DNA of 64,000 bases from the NCBI RefSeq assembly GCF_001610975.1, contig NZ_CP013342.1, forward strand, positions 2,427,001 through 2,491,000. The letters run 5' to 3'. Numbering within the stretch: the stretch's first letter is position 1; every line of letters begins with the position of its first letter. The translations under genes and the position numbers were made by a program. The DNA comes from Sphingopyxis terrae subsp. terrae NBRC 15098. Its GTDB lineage: Bacteria > Pseudomonadota > Alphaproteobacteria > Sphingomonadales > Sphingomonadaceae. The notes under the pieces are model-generated. The model ran no database searches, was not told the DNA's origin, and saw only the letters and a list, made by a program, of their open reading frames with translations. Shown here in pieces: positions 42,553 to 53,723 of the stretch.

Positions 42553-43602
42553 CTAAACCAGGCGGGCCGAAACCGTGGCCGGCGCCGATGCGGATTCGGC
42601 GGGCACGAAGGTCAGTGCGCGCAGAAACTGCCGGGTGCAGTTCGGCCAGCTGTAGCGTTGGCCCAAGGCCGCGGCGCGGGCCGGATCGCGTGTCAGTGCC
42701 AGCGCGATCGCATGATCGAGATTGGTATCGAGAGCGCCAGCATCGTCGGTGACGATGTCGGCCGGGCCGGCAACGGGATAGGCCGCGACCGGCGTGCCGC
42801 ACGACAGCGCTTCGATGACGACAAGGCCGAAGGTGTCGGTACGGCTGGGGAAGACGAAGACGTCGGCCCCGGCATAGGCGCCGGCAAGACGCTCGCCGCC
42901 GAGCTTGCCGAGGAAGCGGACATCCGGAAAGCGGGCGCGCAGATCATCGAGCGCCGGACCGTCCCCTACGATCACCTTCGTTCCCGGATGTCGGGCTTCG
43001 AGGAAGGCTTCGATGTTTTTTTCCACCGCGACGCGGCCGACATAGAGCTGGATCGGGCGGGCGAGGCCCGCGAAATCGGGATGGGGCGTGCGATCGGGAT
43101 GAAAGAGGGCGTGATCGACGCCGCGTTCCCACATCATCGTCTGCCCAAGACCCTGCTCCGCAAGCTCGCGTTTCAGCGAGCGCGTTGCGACCATGATGTG
43201 CTGCGCGGGGCGATGGAACCAGCGGATAAAGCGCCACACGAACTGCGGCGACACCGGGATGCGCGCCGCGACATATTCCGGAAAGCGCGTGTGATAGGCG
43301 GTGGTGAAGGGAAAGCCGGTATCGATGCACCAGCGCCGCGCCGCAAGGCCGAGCGGTCCCTCGGTCGAGATATGAATCGCCTCGGGAGCGAAGGCGCGTA
43401 TGCGCCGTGCGACGGCGCGCTTGCCCGCAAAGGCCAGGCGGATCTCGCCATAGGTCGGGCAGGGGATTGACCGGAACAGATCGGGCGAGATCACCCCGAC
43501 GACATGCCCCAGCGCGCGCAACTCGGCGATCGTCGCCTGCAGCGTGCGCACGACACCGTTTACCTGTGGCTCCCAGGCGTCGGTGACGATCAATATCCGC
43601 AT
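42553..43602 (-). CDS. GT4-type glycosyltransferase
   Basis: 349 residues. GT-B fold, group 1: N-terminal RILIVTDAWEPQVNGVVRTL (acceptor domain), central PIQLYVGRVAVEKNIEAFLE, then KVIVGDGPALDDLRARFPDV and the donor-binding VFVFPSRTDTFGLVVIEALS (E-x7-E motif). Close in layout to alphaproteobacterial mannosyl- or sulfoquinovosyl-type transferases acting on lipids. It lies 7 bp downstream of the LpxH-like phosphoesterase gene on the same strand, a pairing that suggests joint work on a cell-envelope lipid. Confidence 0.88.
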   Translation of the reverse strand: MRILIVTDAWEPQVNGVVRTLQATIAELRALGHVVGVISPDLFRSIPCPTYGEIRLAFAGKRAVARRIRAFAPEAIHISTEGPLGLAARRWCIDTGFPFTTAYHTRFPEYVAARIPVSPQFVWRFIRWFHRPAQHIMVATRSLKRELAEQGLGQTMMWERGVDHALFHPDRTPHPDFAGLARPIQLYVGRVAVEKNIEAFLEARHPGTKVIVGDGPALDDLRARFPDVRFLGKLGGERLAGAYAGADVFVFPSRTDTFGLVVIEALSCGTPVAAYPVAGPADIVTDDAGALDTNLDHAIALALTRDPARAAALGQRYSWPNCTRQFLRALTFVPAESASAPATVSARLV

Positions 43603-43609
43603 GCGGCGC

Positions 43610-44491
43610 TCACGCGGCCTTGGCGGCAGCGGGTAGGCCGAGCGGTGCCGGCGATTCGCGTGCGGCGAATTCTTCGGCCCAGTGCAGGATTTCCATCCGG
43701 CCGTCATGATGTTCTACCAGCGCGGTGCAACCTTCGACCCAGTCGCCGTCGTTGTAATAATCGACGCCGTCGATCGCGCGCATTTCGGCGCTGTGGATAT
43801 GGCCGCACACTACCCCGTCGACCCCGCGCGAGCGCGCCGCATGGGCGACCACCTCTTCATAGTGACCGATGAACTGGACGGCGTTCTTGACCTTGTGCTT
43901 GGCGACCATCGACAGCGACCAATAGGGCAGGCCGAGGCGGCTGCGGACCGCGTTGACGACCACATTGCACTTCATCAGCGCGGTGTAGGCCGCGTCGCCG
44001 ACAAAGGCGAGCCAGCGGTGCGCGAGCATTACCGCGTCGAATTCGTCGCCGTGGACGATCAGCAGCTTTCGGCCATCGGCGGTCTCGTGAACCGCCTCCC
44101 GCCGGATTTCGACGCCGCCGAAATCGAAGCCGTCGAACGGCTTGACCATCTCGTCGTGATTGCCGGGGACATAGACGACGCGCGTGCCGCGCTTCGCGCG
44201 CTTCAGCACGCGCCAGACGACGTCATTATGCTCGGGCGGCCAGAAGTGCCGCTTCTTCAGCCGCCAGCCGTCGATGATGTCGCCGACGAGATAAAGCGTC
44301 TCGCAATCGACATGGTCGAAAAAGTCGATCAGCAGCCCGGCGTTGCAGCCGCGCGTGCCGAGGTGGATGTCGCTGACCCACACGGTGCGGTAATTGCGCC
44401 GTTCGCCGATAACCCGCTCGGGCACATGCGGTTCGGTGGTGAAGGGATCGGGAAAGCGGTTCGGGATCGGCAGGGTCGAGATCGAGGCCAT
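43610..44491 (-). CDS. LpxH-like metallophosphoesterase
   Basis: 293 residues, calcineurin-like fold: WVSDIHLGTRGCNAGLLIDF (D-x-H), LVGDIIDGW (GD), VYVPGNHDEMV (GNHD), LLIVHGDEFDAV and VVCGHIHSAEMRAI (GH-x-H). This is the UDP-2,3-diacylglucosamine diphosphatase family, in the longer subgroup common beside glycosyltransferases in Alphaproteobacteria. The exact substrate is uncertain, because a lipid A pathway LpxH or LpxI may exist elsewhere. First gene of the pair with the glycosyltransferase. Confidence 0.88.
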   Translation of the reverse strand: MASISTLPIPNRFPDPFTTEPHVPERVIGERRNYRTVWVSDIHLGTRGCNAGLLIDFFDHVDCETLYLVGDIIDGWRLKKRHFWPPEHNDVVWRVLKRAKRGTRVVYVPGNHDEMVKPFDGFDFGGVEIRREAVHETADGRKLLIVHGDEFDAVMLAHRWLAFVGDAAYTALMKCNVVVNAVRSRLGLPYWSLSMVAKHKVKNAVQFIGHYEEVVAHAARSRGVDGVVCGHIHSAEMRAIDGVDYYNDGDWVEGCTALVEHHDGRMEILHWAEEFAARESPAPLGLPAAAKAA

Positions 44492-44635
44492 GTCTCACTC
44501 CGTAGGCAGCCTTGGCTGCCCACGGCCTAGACACGAGTTTTGTTACATGCGGCGAATCAAAGCCGCGACAGTTTGAAGAATGTTTTGCGGCGGTTCGGTG
44601 ACTATTGGCCGTTTCCAGACGCAGTTTATCGAGGA

Positions 44636-46069
<1,434 letters not shown>

Positions 46070-46077
46070 TTCTTACT

Positions 46078-46155
46078 CCGTTCGGGCTGAGCCTGTCGAA
46101 GCCCTGTCCTTCCTTGAAGACAAAAACGGCCCTTCGACAAGCTCAGGGCGAACGG
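46078..46155. repeat. Sphingomonad-type imperfect inverted repeat
   Basis: CCGTTCGGGCTGAGCCTGTC (left) pairs with the complement of the right arm that ends CGACAAGCTCAGGGCGAACG. Arms of about 27 bases with a few mismatches flank a 22-base loop. The core CTTCGACAAGCTCAGG is a repeated intergenic unit of sphingomonad genomes. It lies between the ThDP-enzyme and dehydrogenase genes and could form a large mRNA hairpin. Confidence 0.8.
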
Positions 46156-46167
46156 GTTTCGCGACCG

Positions 46168-47820
46168 TCAGAGTTCCTTCGACAGCTTCTTGATGTCGAT
46201 GTTCAAAATCTGGTCATTCTCCGAATAATCTACCGGGCAATCGATCAGGTGCACACCGGGAGTATCGCGCGTATGCGCAAGAAGTTCCTTGAGGTGCGCC
46301 GCGCTTTCGACGCGGTGGCCGTGCGCGCCATAGCTTTCGGCATATTTCACGAAATCGGGGTTGCCATAGGTCAGGCCCCAATCCTTGAACCCCATATTCG
46401 CCTGTTTCCAGCGGATCATGCCATAGCTTGAATCGTTGAGGATCAGCACGGTCAGGTTGAGCCCCAAGCGGACCGCGGTCTCCATCTCCTGACTGTTCAT
46501 CATGAAACCGCCGTCGCCGCAGATCGCCATGACCTTGCGGTCGGGGTAGACCATCGCCGACATCATCGCGCTGGGCAGGCCTGCGCCCATCGTCGCGAGC
46601 GCATTGTCGAGCAGCACGGTGTTCGGGCGGTAGGCGGTGTAGCCGCGCGCGAACCAGATCTTGTAGACGCCATTGTCGAGGCAGATGATGCCGTCGTCGG
46701 GCATCGCGTCGCGGACCTGCTGCACCAGATGCGGCGGAAAGATCGGGAAGCGCGTGTCGGCGGCGAGCGGGGCGGTATGCTCGACCTCGGCTTTGCGATA
46801 AGCGAGCATATGGTCGAACGACCATCCGCCGTTCGGCACGATATCCTCCTTCATCTGCCAGATCGCATTGGCAATATCGCCAATGACCTCGATGCCGGGG
46901 AAATAGACCGGATCGACCTCGGCGGTCTTGGTGGACACATGGATAACGGTGGGCCCGCCGCGCTGCATGAAGAAGGGCGGCTTTTCAATCACATCGTGAC
47001 CGATGTTGACAATGCAGTCCGACGCCTCGACCGCGCGGTGCACGAAATCTCCGGATGACAGCGCCGCGCACCCGAGGAATTTCGGATGCCGCTCGTCGAT
47101 CACGCCCTTGCCGAGCTGGGTGGTCAGAAAGGGGATGCCGGTCTTTTCGATGAACTGCAGCAGCATCCGGCTGGTCATCGTGCGGTTCGCGCCCGCGCCG
47201 ATTACCAGTACCGGCGCCTTCGCACTTTCGAGCGCCTTCACCGCCTCGCGGATCGATTTGACGTCGGCGGTGGGGCGGCGGGAATGGCTGCGCTTCAGCG
47301 GCAGGCTTTCGGTATGTTCGTCGGCGATATCCTCGGGCAGTTCGATATGCACCGCGCCGGGTTTTTCTTCCTCCGCGAGGCGGAAAGCCTCGCGCACGCG
47401 GCTCGGGATATTGTCCGACGAGGCCATCTGGTGCGTATATTTGGTGATCGGCCCCATCATCGCGACGACGTCGAGGATCTGGAACCGGCCCTGCTTCGAT
47501 TTCTTGATCGGCTTCTGCCCGGTGATCATCATCATCGGCATGCCGCCAAGCTGGGCATAGGCGGCAGCGGTGACGAAATTGGTCGCGCCGGGCCCCAGTG
47601 TCGCAAGGCACACGCCGGTCTTGCCGGTGTGACGGCCATAGGTCGCGGCCATGAAGCCCGCCCCCTGCTCATGGCGGGTCAGGATCAGCTTGATTTTTTT
47701 CGAACGCGACAGGCTGTCGAGAAAGTCGAGATTTTCCTCGCCCGGAACGCCGAAGATATATTCGACGCCTTCTTCTTCCAGACATTCGATGAACAGGTCA
47801 GATGCTTTTTTCACGGTCAC
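46168..47820 (-). CDS. Acetolactate-synthase-like ThDP-dependent enzyme
   Basis: 550 residues. The N-terminal Pyr domain has FGVPGEENLDFLDSLSRSKK with the catalytic Glu in ILTRHEQGAGFMAATYGRHT. The central domain follows, then the PP domain with the ThDP motif GDGGFMMNSQEMETAVRLGL and NLTVLILNDSSYGMIRWKQA. Close to catabolic or orphan acetolactate synthase large subunits annotated as alsS-type; no small regulatory subunit gene is nearby. It probably condenses or decarboxylates a 2-oxo acid. Paired with the aldehyde dehydrogenase downstream. Confidence 0.88.
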   Translation of the reverse strand: MTVKKASDLFIECLEEEGVEYIFGVPGEENLDFLDSLSRSKKIKLILTRHEQGAGFMAATYGRHTGKTGVCLATLGPGATNFVTAAAYAQLGGMPMMMITGQKPIKKSKQGRFQILDVVAMMGPITKYTHQMASSDNIPSRVREAFRLAEEEKPGAVHIELPEDIADEHTESLPLKRSHSRRPTADVKSIREAVKALESAKAPVLVIGAGANRTMTSRMLLQFIEKTGIPFLTTQLGKGVIDERHPKFLGCAALSSGDFVHRAVEASDCIVNIGHDVIEKPPFFMQRGGPTVIHVSTKTAEVDPVYFPGIEVIGDIANAIWQMKEDIVPNGGWSFDHMLAYRKAEVEHTAPLAADTRFPIFPPHLVQQVRDAMPDDGIICLDNGVYKIWFARGYTAYRPNTVLLDNALATMGAGLPSAMMSAMVYPDRKVMAICGDGGFMMNSQEMETAVRLGLNLTVLILNDSSYGMIRWKQANMGFKDWGLTYGNPDFVKYAESYGAHGHRVESAAHLKELLAHTRDTPGVHLIDCPVDYSENDQILNIDIKKLSKEL

Positions 47821-48067
47821 TCGCCCCCTTCAGCAGCGCACCCCAAATCGGTGCGGCCCAAGCCCGTGCCGGCGACCATCGGCCCGTCAATCGGCGTAGC
47901 GAGTCCCGTCGTGGGGCTGCGAGTCCCTGCGGCGCCGGCGGCAATGTGTAACCGGCAGCGAAGGGGTTGTCACCAGCGCTCAAGCACATCCAAAAGTGAT
48001 TGAATTGCTCTTGTTGGTCACATCCCTTCGTGGCAATCGGCGCCTGTAAGTTTTTAAGGGGGATATT

Positions 48068-48922
48068 GTGGGGCGTTTTGCAAATTATCTTGCGGTTACT
48101 GGGTTGGTCATTCTTGCCCCCTATCCCGCCCAAGCGGAGACGCTGTCGAACGACACCATCGTATTGCTCCACAATGCCGGCATCAGCGACGAGGCGATCA
48201 TCGCAAAGATCGCGAATGAGGATGCGGAATTTGATACATCCACCGATGCGTTGATCCAACTTAGTGGCAAGGGCATTACCGGATCGGTAATCGCGGCGAT
48301 GATTGAACGGAATGCCGCGAAGGCGCCGCCACCTTCGTCACTGTCGCTCGACTCGCCTGATCCGATGATACCTCACCCTGCTGGGTTGTATATTCTTCAA
48401 AGTGATGCCGCGCCCCGGATGCACAGGATCGACTACACGGTCTCAAATCAAGCGAAGACAGGTGGCATTTTTGGGTATGCGCTTACCGGGGGCATCGCGT
48501 CCATGAGCATAAAGGTTGCGATCGCTAACGAAAGCGCGCGGACCATCACCCCTTCGAAACGGCCCATCTTCTACTTCTTTTTTGACGAGTCCAATCCGGC
48601 CACAGCCAGTAATGTCAGTCCGTGGGCGGGCGCCACGGTGGCCGCTGCGGCGTCGCCTAACGAATTTTCTCTGATCGGGCTGATGCCAAAGAAGGGGCGA
48701 CGTGAGGCAAGGGTCGGAAGCATGAATATCGGTGGCAGCAAAATGGGGGTAATGGACAAGGATCGTCTGTCTTTCGATTATGATCTGGTTCGTCCGGGCG
48801 TCTATAAAGTTACGCCGACAGTCGACCTTTCTCCCGGAGAATATGGGTTCATCCAAGCGATGCCTGGTGCTGCGGTCGGTGGTGCAATGACAGCTCGTGT
48901 GTTTGATTTCACGGTTAAATGA
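48068..48922 (+). CDS. Hypothetical secreted protein with SHOCT-like helical unit
   Basis: 284 residues from a GTG with AAGGGGGAT upstream. A signal peptide (MGRFANYLAVTGLVILAPYP) ends near AQAE. Next comes TLSNDTIVLLHNAGISDEAI, then IAKIANEDAEFDTSTDALIQ, a helical repeat-like unit seen at the start of many secreted proteins of unknown role. The C-terminal ~190 residues look like beta-rich sequence. GC is lower than in neighbouring genes, suggesting acquisition. Its stop overlaps the ATG of the next, damaged ORF (ATGA). Confidence 0.72.
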   Translation: MGRFANYLAVTGLVILAPYPAQAETLSNDTIVLLHNAGISDEAIIAKIANEDAEFDTSTDALIQLSGKGITGSVIAAMIERNAAKAPPPSSLSLDSPDPMIPHPAGLYILQSDAAPRMHRIDYTVSNQAKTGGIFGYALTGGIASMSIKVAIANESARTITPSKRPIFYFFFDESNPATASNVSPWAGATVAAAASPNEFSLIGLMPKKGRREARVGSMNIGGSKMGVMDKDRLSFDYDLVRPGVYKVTPTVDLSPGEYGFIQAMPGAAVGGAMTARVFDFTVK

Positions 48923-49377
48923 TGTTGCTTTTCCCTATTTTTTTTGATGCTCGCGGGAACCGGAGACCAGTTACCAGTAGATTTGGCGATCGAGGGTGAA
49001 CGCAAGGTAGGGGGCGTAAAAAAGGCTTGGTTTGCGTTCCGGCGGGAGCCCTTAAGGCGCGCGACATCGCGCTTCCGTCTCGACGCAATGTGGCTGAGCG
49101 TGTTGGCACGGATGACGCCCTCCCTAGCATTGTCAGTATCGAGGCAAGCGTGTGCACGGCGTACATGGGCATTGGGAAGGCGCCAAAATCCCAACTTAGA
49201 ATCCAGGTAGAATGGAGTTCCGCATCGGGGTCGTTGTGCGAAAAGTCGTGGGAAGGCGAAGCCAAAATCAAAGGGCGAGATTTGCGCGATGATCCAACCG
49301 TTATGCTTGAGGCAATAGACGTATCGTTCAAGCGGTGGGCAGCGGGGCGAGCGAGCTCTCCGGACTGCTCAGGCTAG
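48919..49377 (+). pseudogene. Secreted-protein gene with two compensating frameshifts
   Basis: Read from the ATG at 48919, frame 1 gives MMLLFPIFF, then jumps frame at a T8 run (about 48936-48943). The next frame encodes MLAGTGDQLPVDLAIEGERK and VGGVKK. At an A6 run (49018-49023) the original frame resumes with LVCVPAGALKARDIALPSRR and runs to the TAG at 49375-49377. With one T fewer and one A more, the product would be a single ~150-residue protein with a signal peptide. Causes could be mutation, length-variable homopolymers or sequencing error. No family recognised. Confidence 0.55.
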
Positions 49378-49396
49378 CGCCCCCCCTCCGCTACGC

Positions 49397-51220
49397 TCAT
49401 TCTATGTCGAACAACCCCGCCAATTGTTCGACCATCGTGCCGCCCAATTGCTCGGCATCCATGATCGTGACCGCGCGGCTGTAATAGCGCGTTACGTCGT
49501 GGCCGATGCCGATCGCGCACAGCTCGACCGGCGATTTCTTTTCGATCCAATCGATCACCTGGCGCAGATGCTGGTCGAGATAGGCGCCATGATTGACCGA
49601 CAGCGTGCTGTCGTCGACCGGCGCGCCGTCGCTGATCACCATCAGAATGCGGCGTTCTTCGGGCCGATTGACGATGCGGGCGTGCGCCCACATCAGCGCT
49701 TCGCCGTCGATATTCTCTTTCAGCAACCCCTCGCGCATCATCAGGCCGAGCGACTTGCGCGCGCGGCGATAGGGTTCGTCGGCGGGCTTGTAGATAATGT
49801 GCCGCAGGTCGTTGAGGCGGCCGGGGTGCGGTGGGCGTCCCGCGGCGAGCCAGTCCTCGCGGCTCTGCCCGCCCTTCCACGTCCGCGTCGTGAAGCCCAG
49901 AATCTCGGTCTTCACGCCGCAGCGTTCGAGCGTGCGGGCCAGAATATCGGCGCTGATCGCCGCAATGCTGATCGGCCGCCCGCGCATCGACCCGCTATTG
50001 TCGAGGAGCAGCGTGACGACGGTATCGCGAAAATCGGTATCGCGCTCGATCTTGTAGGACAGCGAATGGCCCGGCGACACGACGATGCGGGCAAGACGCG
50101 AGGCGTCGAGCTGGCCTTCCTCCTGATCGAAATCCCAGGCGCGGTTCTGCTGCGCCATCAGGCGGCGCTGCAACCGGTTGGCGAGCTTCGTCACCGCGCC
50201 CTGCAGATGCGTCATCTGCTGGTCGAGATAGGCGCGCAGCCGCGTCAATTCCTCTTCGTCGCACAATTCGGTGGCGGCGACGATCTCGTCATGCTTCTCG
50301 GTGAAGCGGACATAGTTGAAATCGGGAACGTCGGTGGGCAGGCGGTTGGGCCGCACGGGCAACATGCCCTCGTCGCCTTCGCCGCCCATCTCCGGCTCGC
50401 CGTCGGCTTCCATTTCCTGCGCGTCGGGATCGCTTTCGCCATCGTCGGCCTGATCGCCCGACATTTCGGCGCGCGCGTCGACCTGACTCTCGCCGGTGCC
50501 GCCGTCCTCGCTTTCCTGTTCTTCCTGGCTCTCTTCGGCTTCGGTCTGATCGTCCTCGCCGCCGTCCTCGGCGCCTTCCTCCAGCGGGTCGTCGGCCTGC
50601 ATCAGGTCGAGGTGGCGCAGCGCCAGCCGCGCGGTTTCGGCAAAGGCGGCTTGATCGTCGATCAACATCGCGAGCGCGGTCAGGTCGGCGCCGGCGTCCT
50701 GGCTGATCCACTCGCGCACCAGCGACAGCCCGGTTTCGGTGCCCTGCGGCGCCTGTTCGCCGGTCAGCGCCTCGCGCAGCATCAGTTCGAGCGCGCTCGA
50801 TATCGGGACTTCGCCGCGATCCTGCGCGCGGCTGATCGGGTCGCTGCGCATCCGCATGGCCAGGCTGGCGCGCAGATTGGCGCGCATACCCGCCATGCTG
50901 CGGGCGCCCAGCGCCTCGACCCGCGCGCGCTCCATCGCATCGAAGGCCGCGGCGGCGAGCGGTTCGACCGGTCGCGCTGCGGCATGCACCGTGTCGCTAT
51001 GATGCTTCATGCGCAGCGCATAGCTGTCGGCAAAGCCGCGCGCCTCGGCCACCTGATCGGGCGGAAGGGTGCGCGACGGGGTCGGCACCTTGATCTGCTT
51101 GCCGATCTGTACCGGCGCGTCAGCGGTGAAACCCACCTCGACCTCGGCATCGCGCGTCACGGCGCGCGCTACACTCGACAGCGCGGTCTTGAAATCGTCG
51201 AGGGGAGACTGGCCGGACAT
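49397..51220 (-). CDS. cobT: CobT-like cobaltochelatase subunit
   Basis: 607 residues. The N-terminal helical part is followed by a very acidic stretch (about 205-290, e.g. [17 protein letters not shown]) and a C-terminal von Willebrand A domain. The MIDAS motif starts at Asp407: [18 protein letters not shown]. In aerobic B12 synthesis CobS and CobT chaperone CobN to insert cobalt into hydrogenobyrinic acid diamide. No cobN or other cob gene is in the window, and many sphingomonads carry CobST homologues without the full pathway, so a B12 role is not assured. Confidence 0.9.
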   Translation of the reverse strand: MSGQSPLDDFKTALSSVARAVTRDAEVEVGFTADAPVQIGKQIKVPTPSRTLPPDQVAEARGFADSYALRMKHHSDTVHAAARPVEPLAAAAFDAMERARVEALGARSMAGMRANLRASLAMRMRSDPISRAQDRGEVPISSALELMLREALTGEQAPQGTETGLSLVREWISQDAGADLTALAMLIDDQAAFAETARLALRHLDLMQADDPLEEGAEDGGEDDQTEAEESQEEQESEDGGTGESQVDARAEMSGDQADDGESDPDAQEMEADGEPEMGGEGDEGMLPVRPNRLPTDVPDFNYVRFTEKHDEIVAATELCDEEELTRLRAYLDQQMTHLQGAVTKLANRLQRRLMAQQNRAWDFDQEEGQLDASRLARIVVSPGHSLSYKIERDTDFRDTVVTLLLDNSGSMRGRPISIAAISADILARTLERCGVKTEILGFTTRTWKGGQSREDWLAAGRPPHPGRLNDLRHIIYKPADEPYRRARKSLGLMMREGLLKENIDGEALMWAHARIVNRPEERRILMVISDGAPVDDSTLSVNHGAYLDQHLRQVIDWIEKKSPVELCAIGIGHDVTRYYSRAVTIMDAEQLGGTMVEQLAGLFDIE

Positions 51221-51267
51221 CGAATCGGCTCTAACGGGCTTTCACCGACGAAGGAAGAGCATCGGCT

Positions 51268-52482
51268 CTAATCCGTGTCGCCATCGGGGAGACGGTTGCA
51301 AATCGTCTCGTCGAGCCGGCTCGGCACCTGTGGATCGGGGGCGAGGCGAAAGACATGGGCGAGATGCGTGGGCGTGCGTTCGGGCCGGCTGCGCTTGTCG
51401 CGGATCATGTCGACAAAATCCATACAGGCGAGCGCGCTGCGCAGGAAATCGCTGTGCCCCGTCGATCCGCGCGAAATGTCGGTGGTGTCGACGATCGTCA
51501 GGCCCGGAATGGCGGCGGCGTAGCAGCGTTCGGGCAGGCCCTTTGCGCGCAGATCGGCCGCCTCGAACGGATCGAAGCAATAGGGAGAGCCGAGCCGCGG
51601 ATAGCCGTGCAGCGCGCGCGATGCGGCCAGCGCCTTGTCGCTGCGCGACACATAGGCGGTGATGCGTCGGTCGCGCGCGACCCGCGCGGTGGCGAGTACG
51701 TCGTTCGCAATGTCGCGCTCGAACGTCTCGCGGTCGAAATCGGGCGAGGCGAGGATGATGTTGGAAATGTTGCTGCTGTCCGCGCTCGGCGCCGTCCGGT
51801 CGACATAGGCGATTGCGGGTATCACCAACCGCGCGCCGAGCGAGTGCGAAACGACGACGATTTCCTTTACCCACGGACGCTCGGCCAGCGCCTTCAGGAA
51901 CAGGCGGAAATTGCGCACGTCATGATACATGTTGGTTTCGTCGACGGCATAGCTCAGCAGCTTGCCCTGCGACGGCCAGCTATATTCGACGATCGGCCCG
52001 TCGAATCCCGTCATCCGCGCGATCTGCGCCGCATCCTTCGACGTCGTTTCGAACGTCTCGCGATAACCATGGACATAAAGGAGGACGCGGCCTTGGCGGC
52101 GATCGGTTTCGGCCTGCAGACCCGCCCACCAGTCGCCCGCCTCCTGAAACGCAAGCGGGGTCAGAAAGCGCGTCTTGCCGTCGACCTTTCTGTCGTGCGG
52201 CGCGGCGAAGCGGCCATAGCGGATGCGGTCGCCGCGATGGTTGGTCAGCCGGATGTCGGGCGTCCGGCAATCGGGAAGGCGGCTCGTGACGAAGAAGAGC
52301 GGCAACGCCGCGGTATCGACCTCCGCCCCGGCCTGCGCGGTGCAGCGTGCGTCGGCGACATAGGCCGAATGCGGAACCTTGCCATAATCGACCGCGGTCG
52401 CGCATCCTGCAAGCGGGAAGGCGAGAGCGAAAGCGAACAGGCGCTTGGGGAGGCGGGGCATGCGCGGGAATCGCCGGATCAT
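51268..52482 (-). CDS. Alpha/beta hydrolase lipoprotein (DUF900-like)
   Basis: 404 residues. Signal with lipobox (FALAFPLAGCATAV, Cys about residue 27). The DUF900-type esterase domain contains VLLYVHGYRETFETTSKDAA, IVEYSWPSQGKLLSYAVDET and the nucleophile elbow VVVSHSLGARLVIPA. Candidate His is in RGSTGHSDFLRS. It is likely an envelope-anchored esterase or lipase of unknown substrate, inserted between cobT and the divergent DUF5694 gene. Confidence 0.83.
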   Translation of the reverse strand: MIRRFPRMPRLPKRLFAFALAFPLAGCATAVDYGKVPHSAYVADARCTAQAGAEVDTAALPLFFVTSRLPDCRTPDIRLTNHRGDRIRYGRFAAPHDRKVDGKTRFLTPLAFQEAGDWWAGLQAETDRRQGRVLLYVHGYRETFETTSKDAAQIARMTGFDGPIVEYSWPSQGKLLSYAVDETNMYHDVRNFRLFLKALAERPWVKEIVVVSHSLGARLVIPAIAYVDRTAPSADSSNISNIILASPDFDRETFERDIANDVLATARVARDRRITAYVSRSDKALAASRALHGYPRLGSPYCFDPFEAADLRAKGLPERCYAAAIPGLTIVDTTDISRGSTGHSDFLRSALACMDFVDMIRDKRSRPERTPTHLAHVFRLAPDPQVPSRLDETICNRLPDGDTD

Positions 52483-52618
52483 GGCGGCGACGCTGGCAGA
52501 GCGCAGCGGGCTTTGGAAGCGCGAACTGCGGCTTCAGGCTGTATTGATGAATTAATACACGTTGTTATAGTGGCTCCGCTGCGCGCGGTTGGCCGTGCAG
52601 CGACAGGGAAGGAAAATC

Positions 52619-53692
52619 ATGTTCGCACTTGCCGCGCTGATGCTCGCTGCAACCGCCGCGCCCGCGGCTCCCGCCTATGAGCCGAGCTTCGACCCGAGCC
52701 GGCTCAAGCAGACTGTCGCGGGCGAGCCGGGGCAGGCGCTCGTGCTCGGATCTCCGCACCTGTCTGGCTTTCCCAAGGATTTCGATGCCAAAGCCCTCGA
52801 CCCGCTGCTGGCCAGGCTCGCCGCGTGGCAGCCGCAGATCGTCACCATCGAAGGGCTCTCGGGCCCCGATTGCGAGATGCTGCTGCGCTACAAGCCGATC
52901 TATCCCGGCGTGTATGACGATTATTGCTGGAGCCCCGAACCTGCGCGCGCGGCGACGGGGCTCGACGTTCCGGCAGCGACGGTCGAGGCGGAGCGGCTCC
53001 TCGCCGACTGGCCCGCCGAGCCCACCGCGGCGCAGCGCCGGCATCTCGCCGCGGTTTTGCTGGCCGGCGGCGAGCAGGCATCGGCGCTGGTCCAATGGCT
53101 GCGCTTGCCCGCGACCGAACGGCGCGCGGGCGACGGGCTCGATGCGGTGCTGGCCGAACGGCTGACGATGCTGACGACGCGTCGCAACGAAAATTTCCTG
53201 ATCGGCGCGGCGCTCGCCGCGCGGCTGGGGCTCGAGCGTGTCTATTCGGTCGACGATCACAGCGCCGATGCGGCGACCAATCGCGTCTCGGGTGAAGCGG
53301 GTTATGGCGAAGCGATCCAGCGCGCTTGGGACAATCCGGTGACCGCGAAGCGCAGCGCTATCGACGCCGACCTCAGAAAGCGGCTCGACGGTGACGGCGT
53401 GCTCGCCCTCTATCGCGCCTACAACAGCCCGGAGGCGACGCGGATGGCGTTCGACAGCGATTTCGGTGCCGCGCTCGCCGAGCCGTCGCCGCAGCATTAC
53501 GGCCGCTACTACACCGGCTGGTGGGAAACGCGGAACCTGCGCATGGTCGCCAATATCCGCGCCGCGATGGCGGCGCAGCCCGGTGCGCGTGCGCTCGTCA
53601 TCGTCGGCGCGTCGCACAAGGGCTATTTCGAAGCCTATCTGCACATGATGCACGACATCCGGCTCGTCGATGCCGAGGCGGTGCTGCGCTGA
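52619..53692 (+). CDS. DUF5694 / TraB-TIKI-like exported protein
   Basis: 357 residues with a short signal peptide (MFALAALMLAATAAPAAPA). Motifs of the TIKI/TraB/ChaN fold are present in order: LVLGSPHLSGFPKDF (GxxH-like), IVTIEGLSGPDC (ExxG), TRRNENFLIG (R-N-E) and VIVGASHKGYFEAYL (GxxHxG). Family members include putative metalloproteases and haem-binding proteins; function here is unknown. ATG at 52619 has AGGGAAGGAAAATC upstream. It lies between cobT/hydrolase and cobS on the opposite strand. Confidence 0.78.
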   Translation: MFALAALMLAATAAPAAPAYEPSFDPSRLKQTVAGEPGQALVLGSPHLSGFPKDFDAKALDPLLARLAAWQPQIVTIEGLSGPDCEMLLRYKPIYPGVYDDYCWSPEPARAATGLDVPAATVEAERLLADWPAEPTAAQRRHLAAVLLAGGEQASALVQWLRLPATERRAGDGLDAVLAERLTMLTTRRNENFLIGAALAARLGLERVYSVDDHSADAATNRVSGEAGYGEAIQRAWDNPVTAKRSAIDADLRKRLDGDGVLALYRAYNSPEATRMAFDSDFGAALAEPSPQHYGRYYTGWWETRNLRMVANIRAAMAAQPGARALVIVGASHKGYFEAYLHMMHDIRLVDAEAVLR

Positions 53693-53723
53693 ACGGGAGG
53701 GGAAAGGCGCGCGCTCTCTCGCC

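Noticed and set aside
42535-42555. TAGAGT/ACTCTA pair at the end of the second TonB receptor as a terminator
   Set aside because: Short stem with an eight-base loop and no T-run; may be chance.
49424-51271. 615-codon plus-strand open frame opposite cobT
   Set aside because: It is the antisense shadow of cobT, common in high-GC genes; composition is Arg/His/Gly-rich and no domain can be seen.
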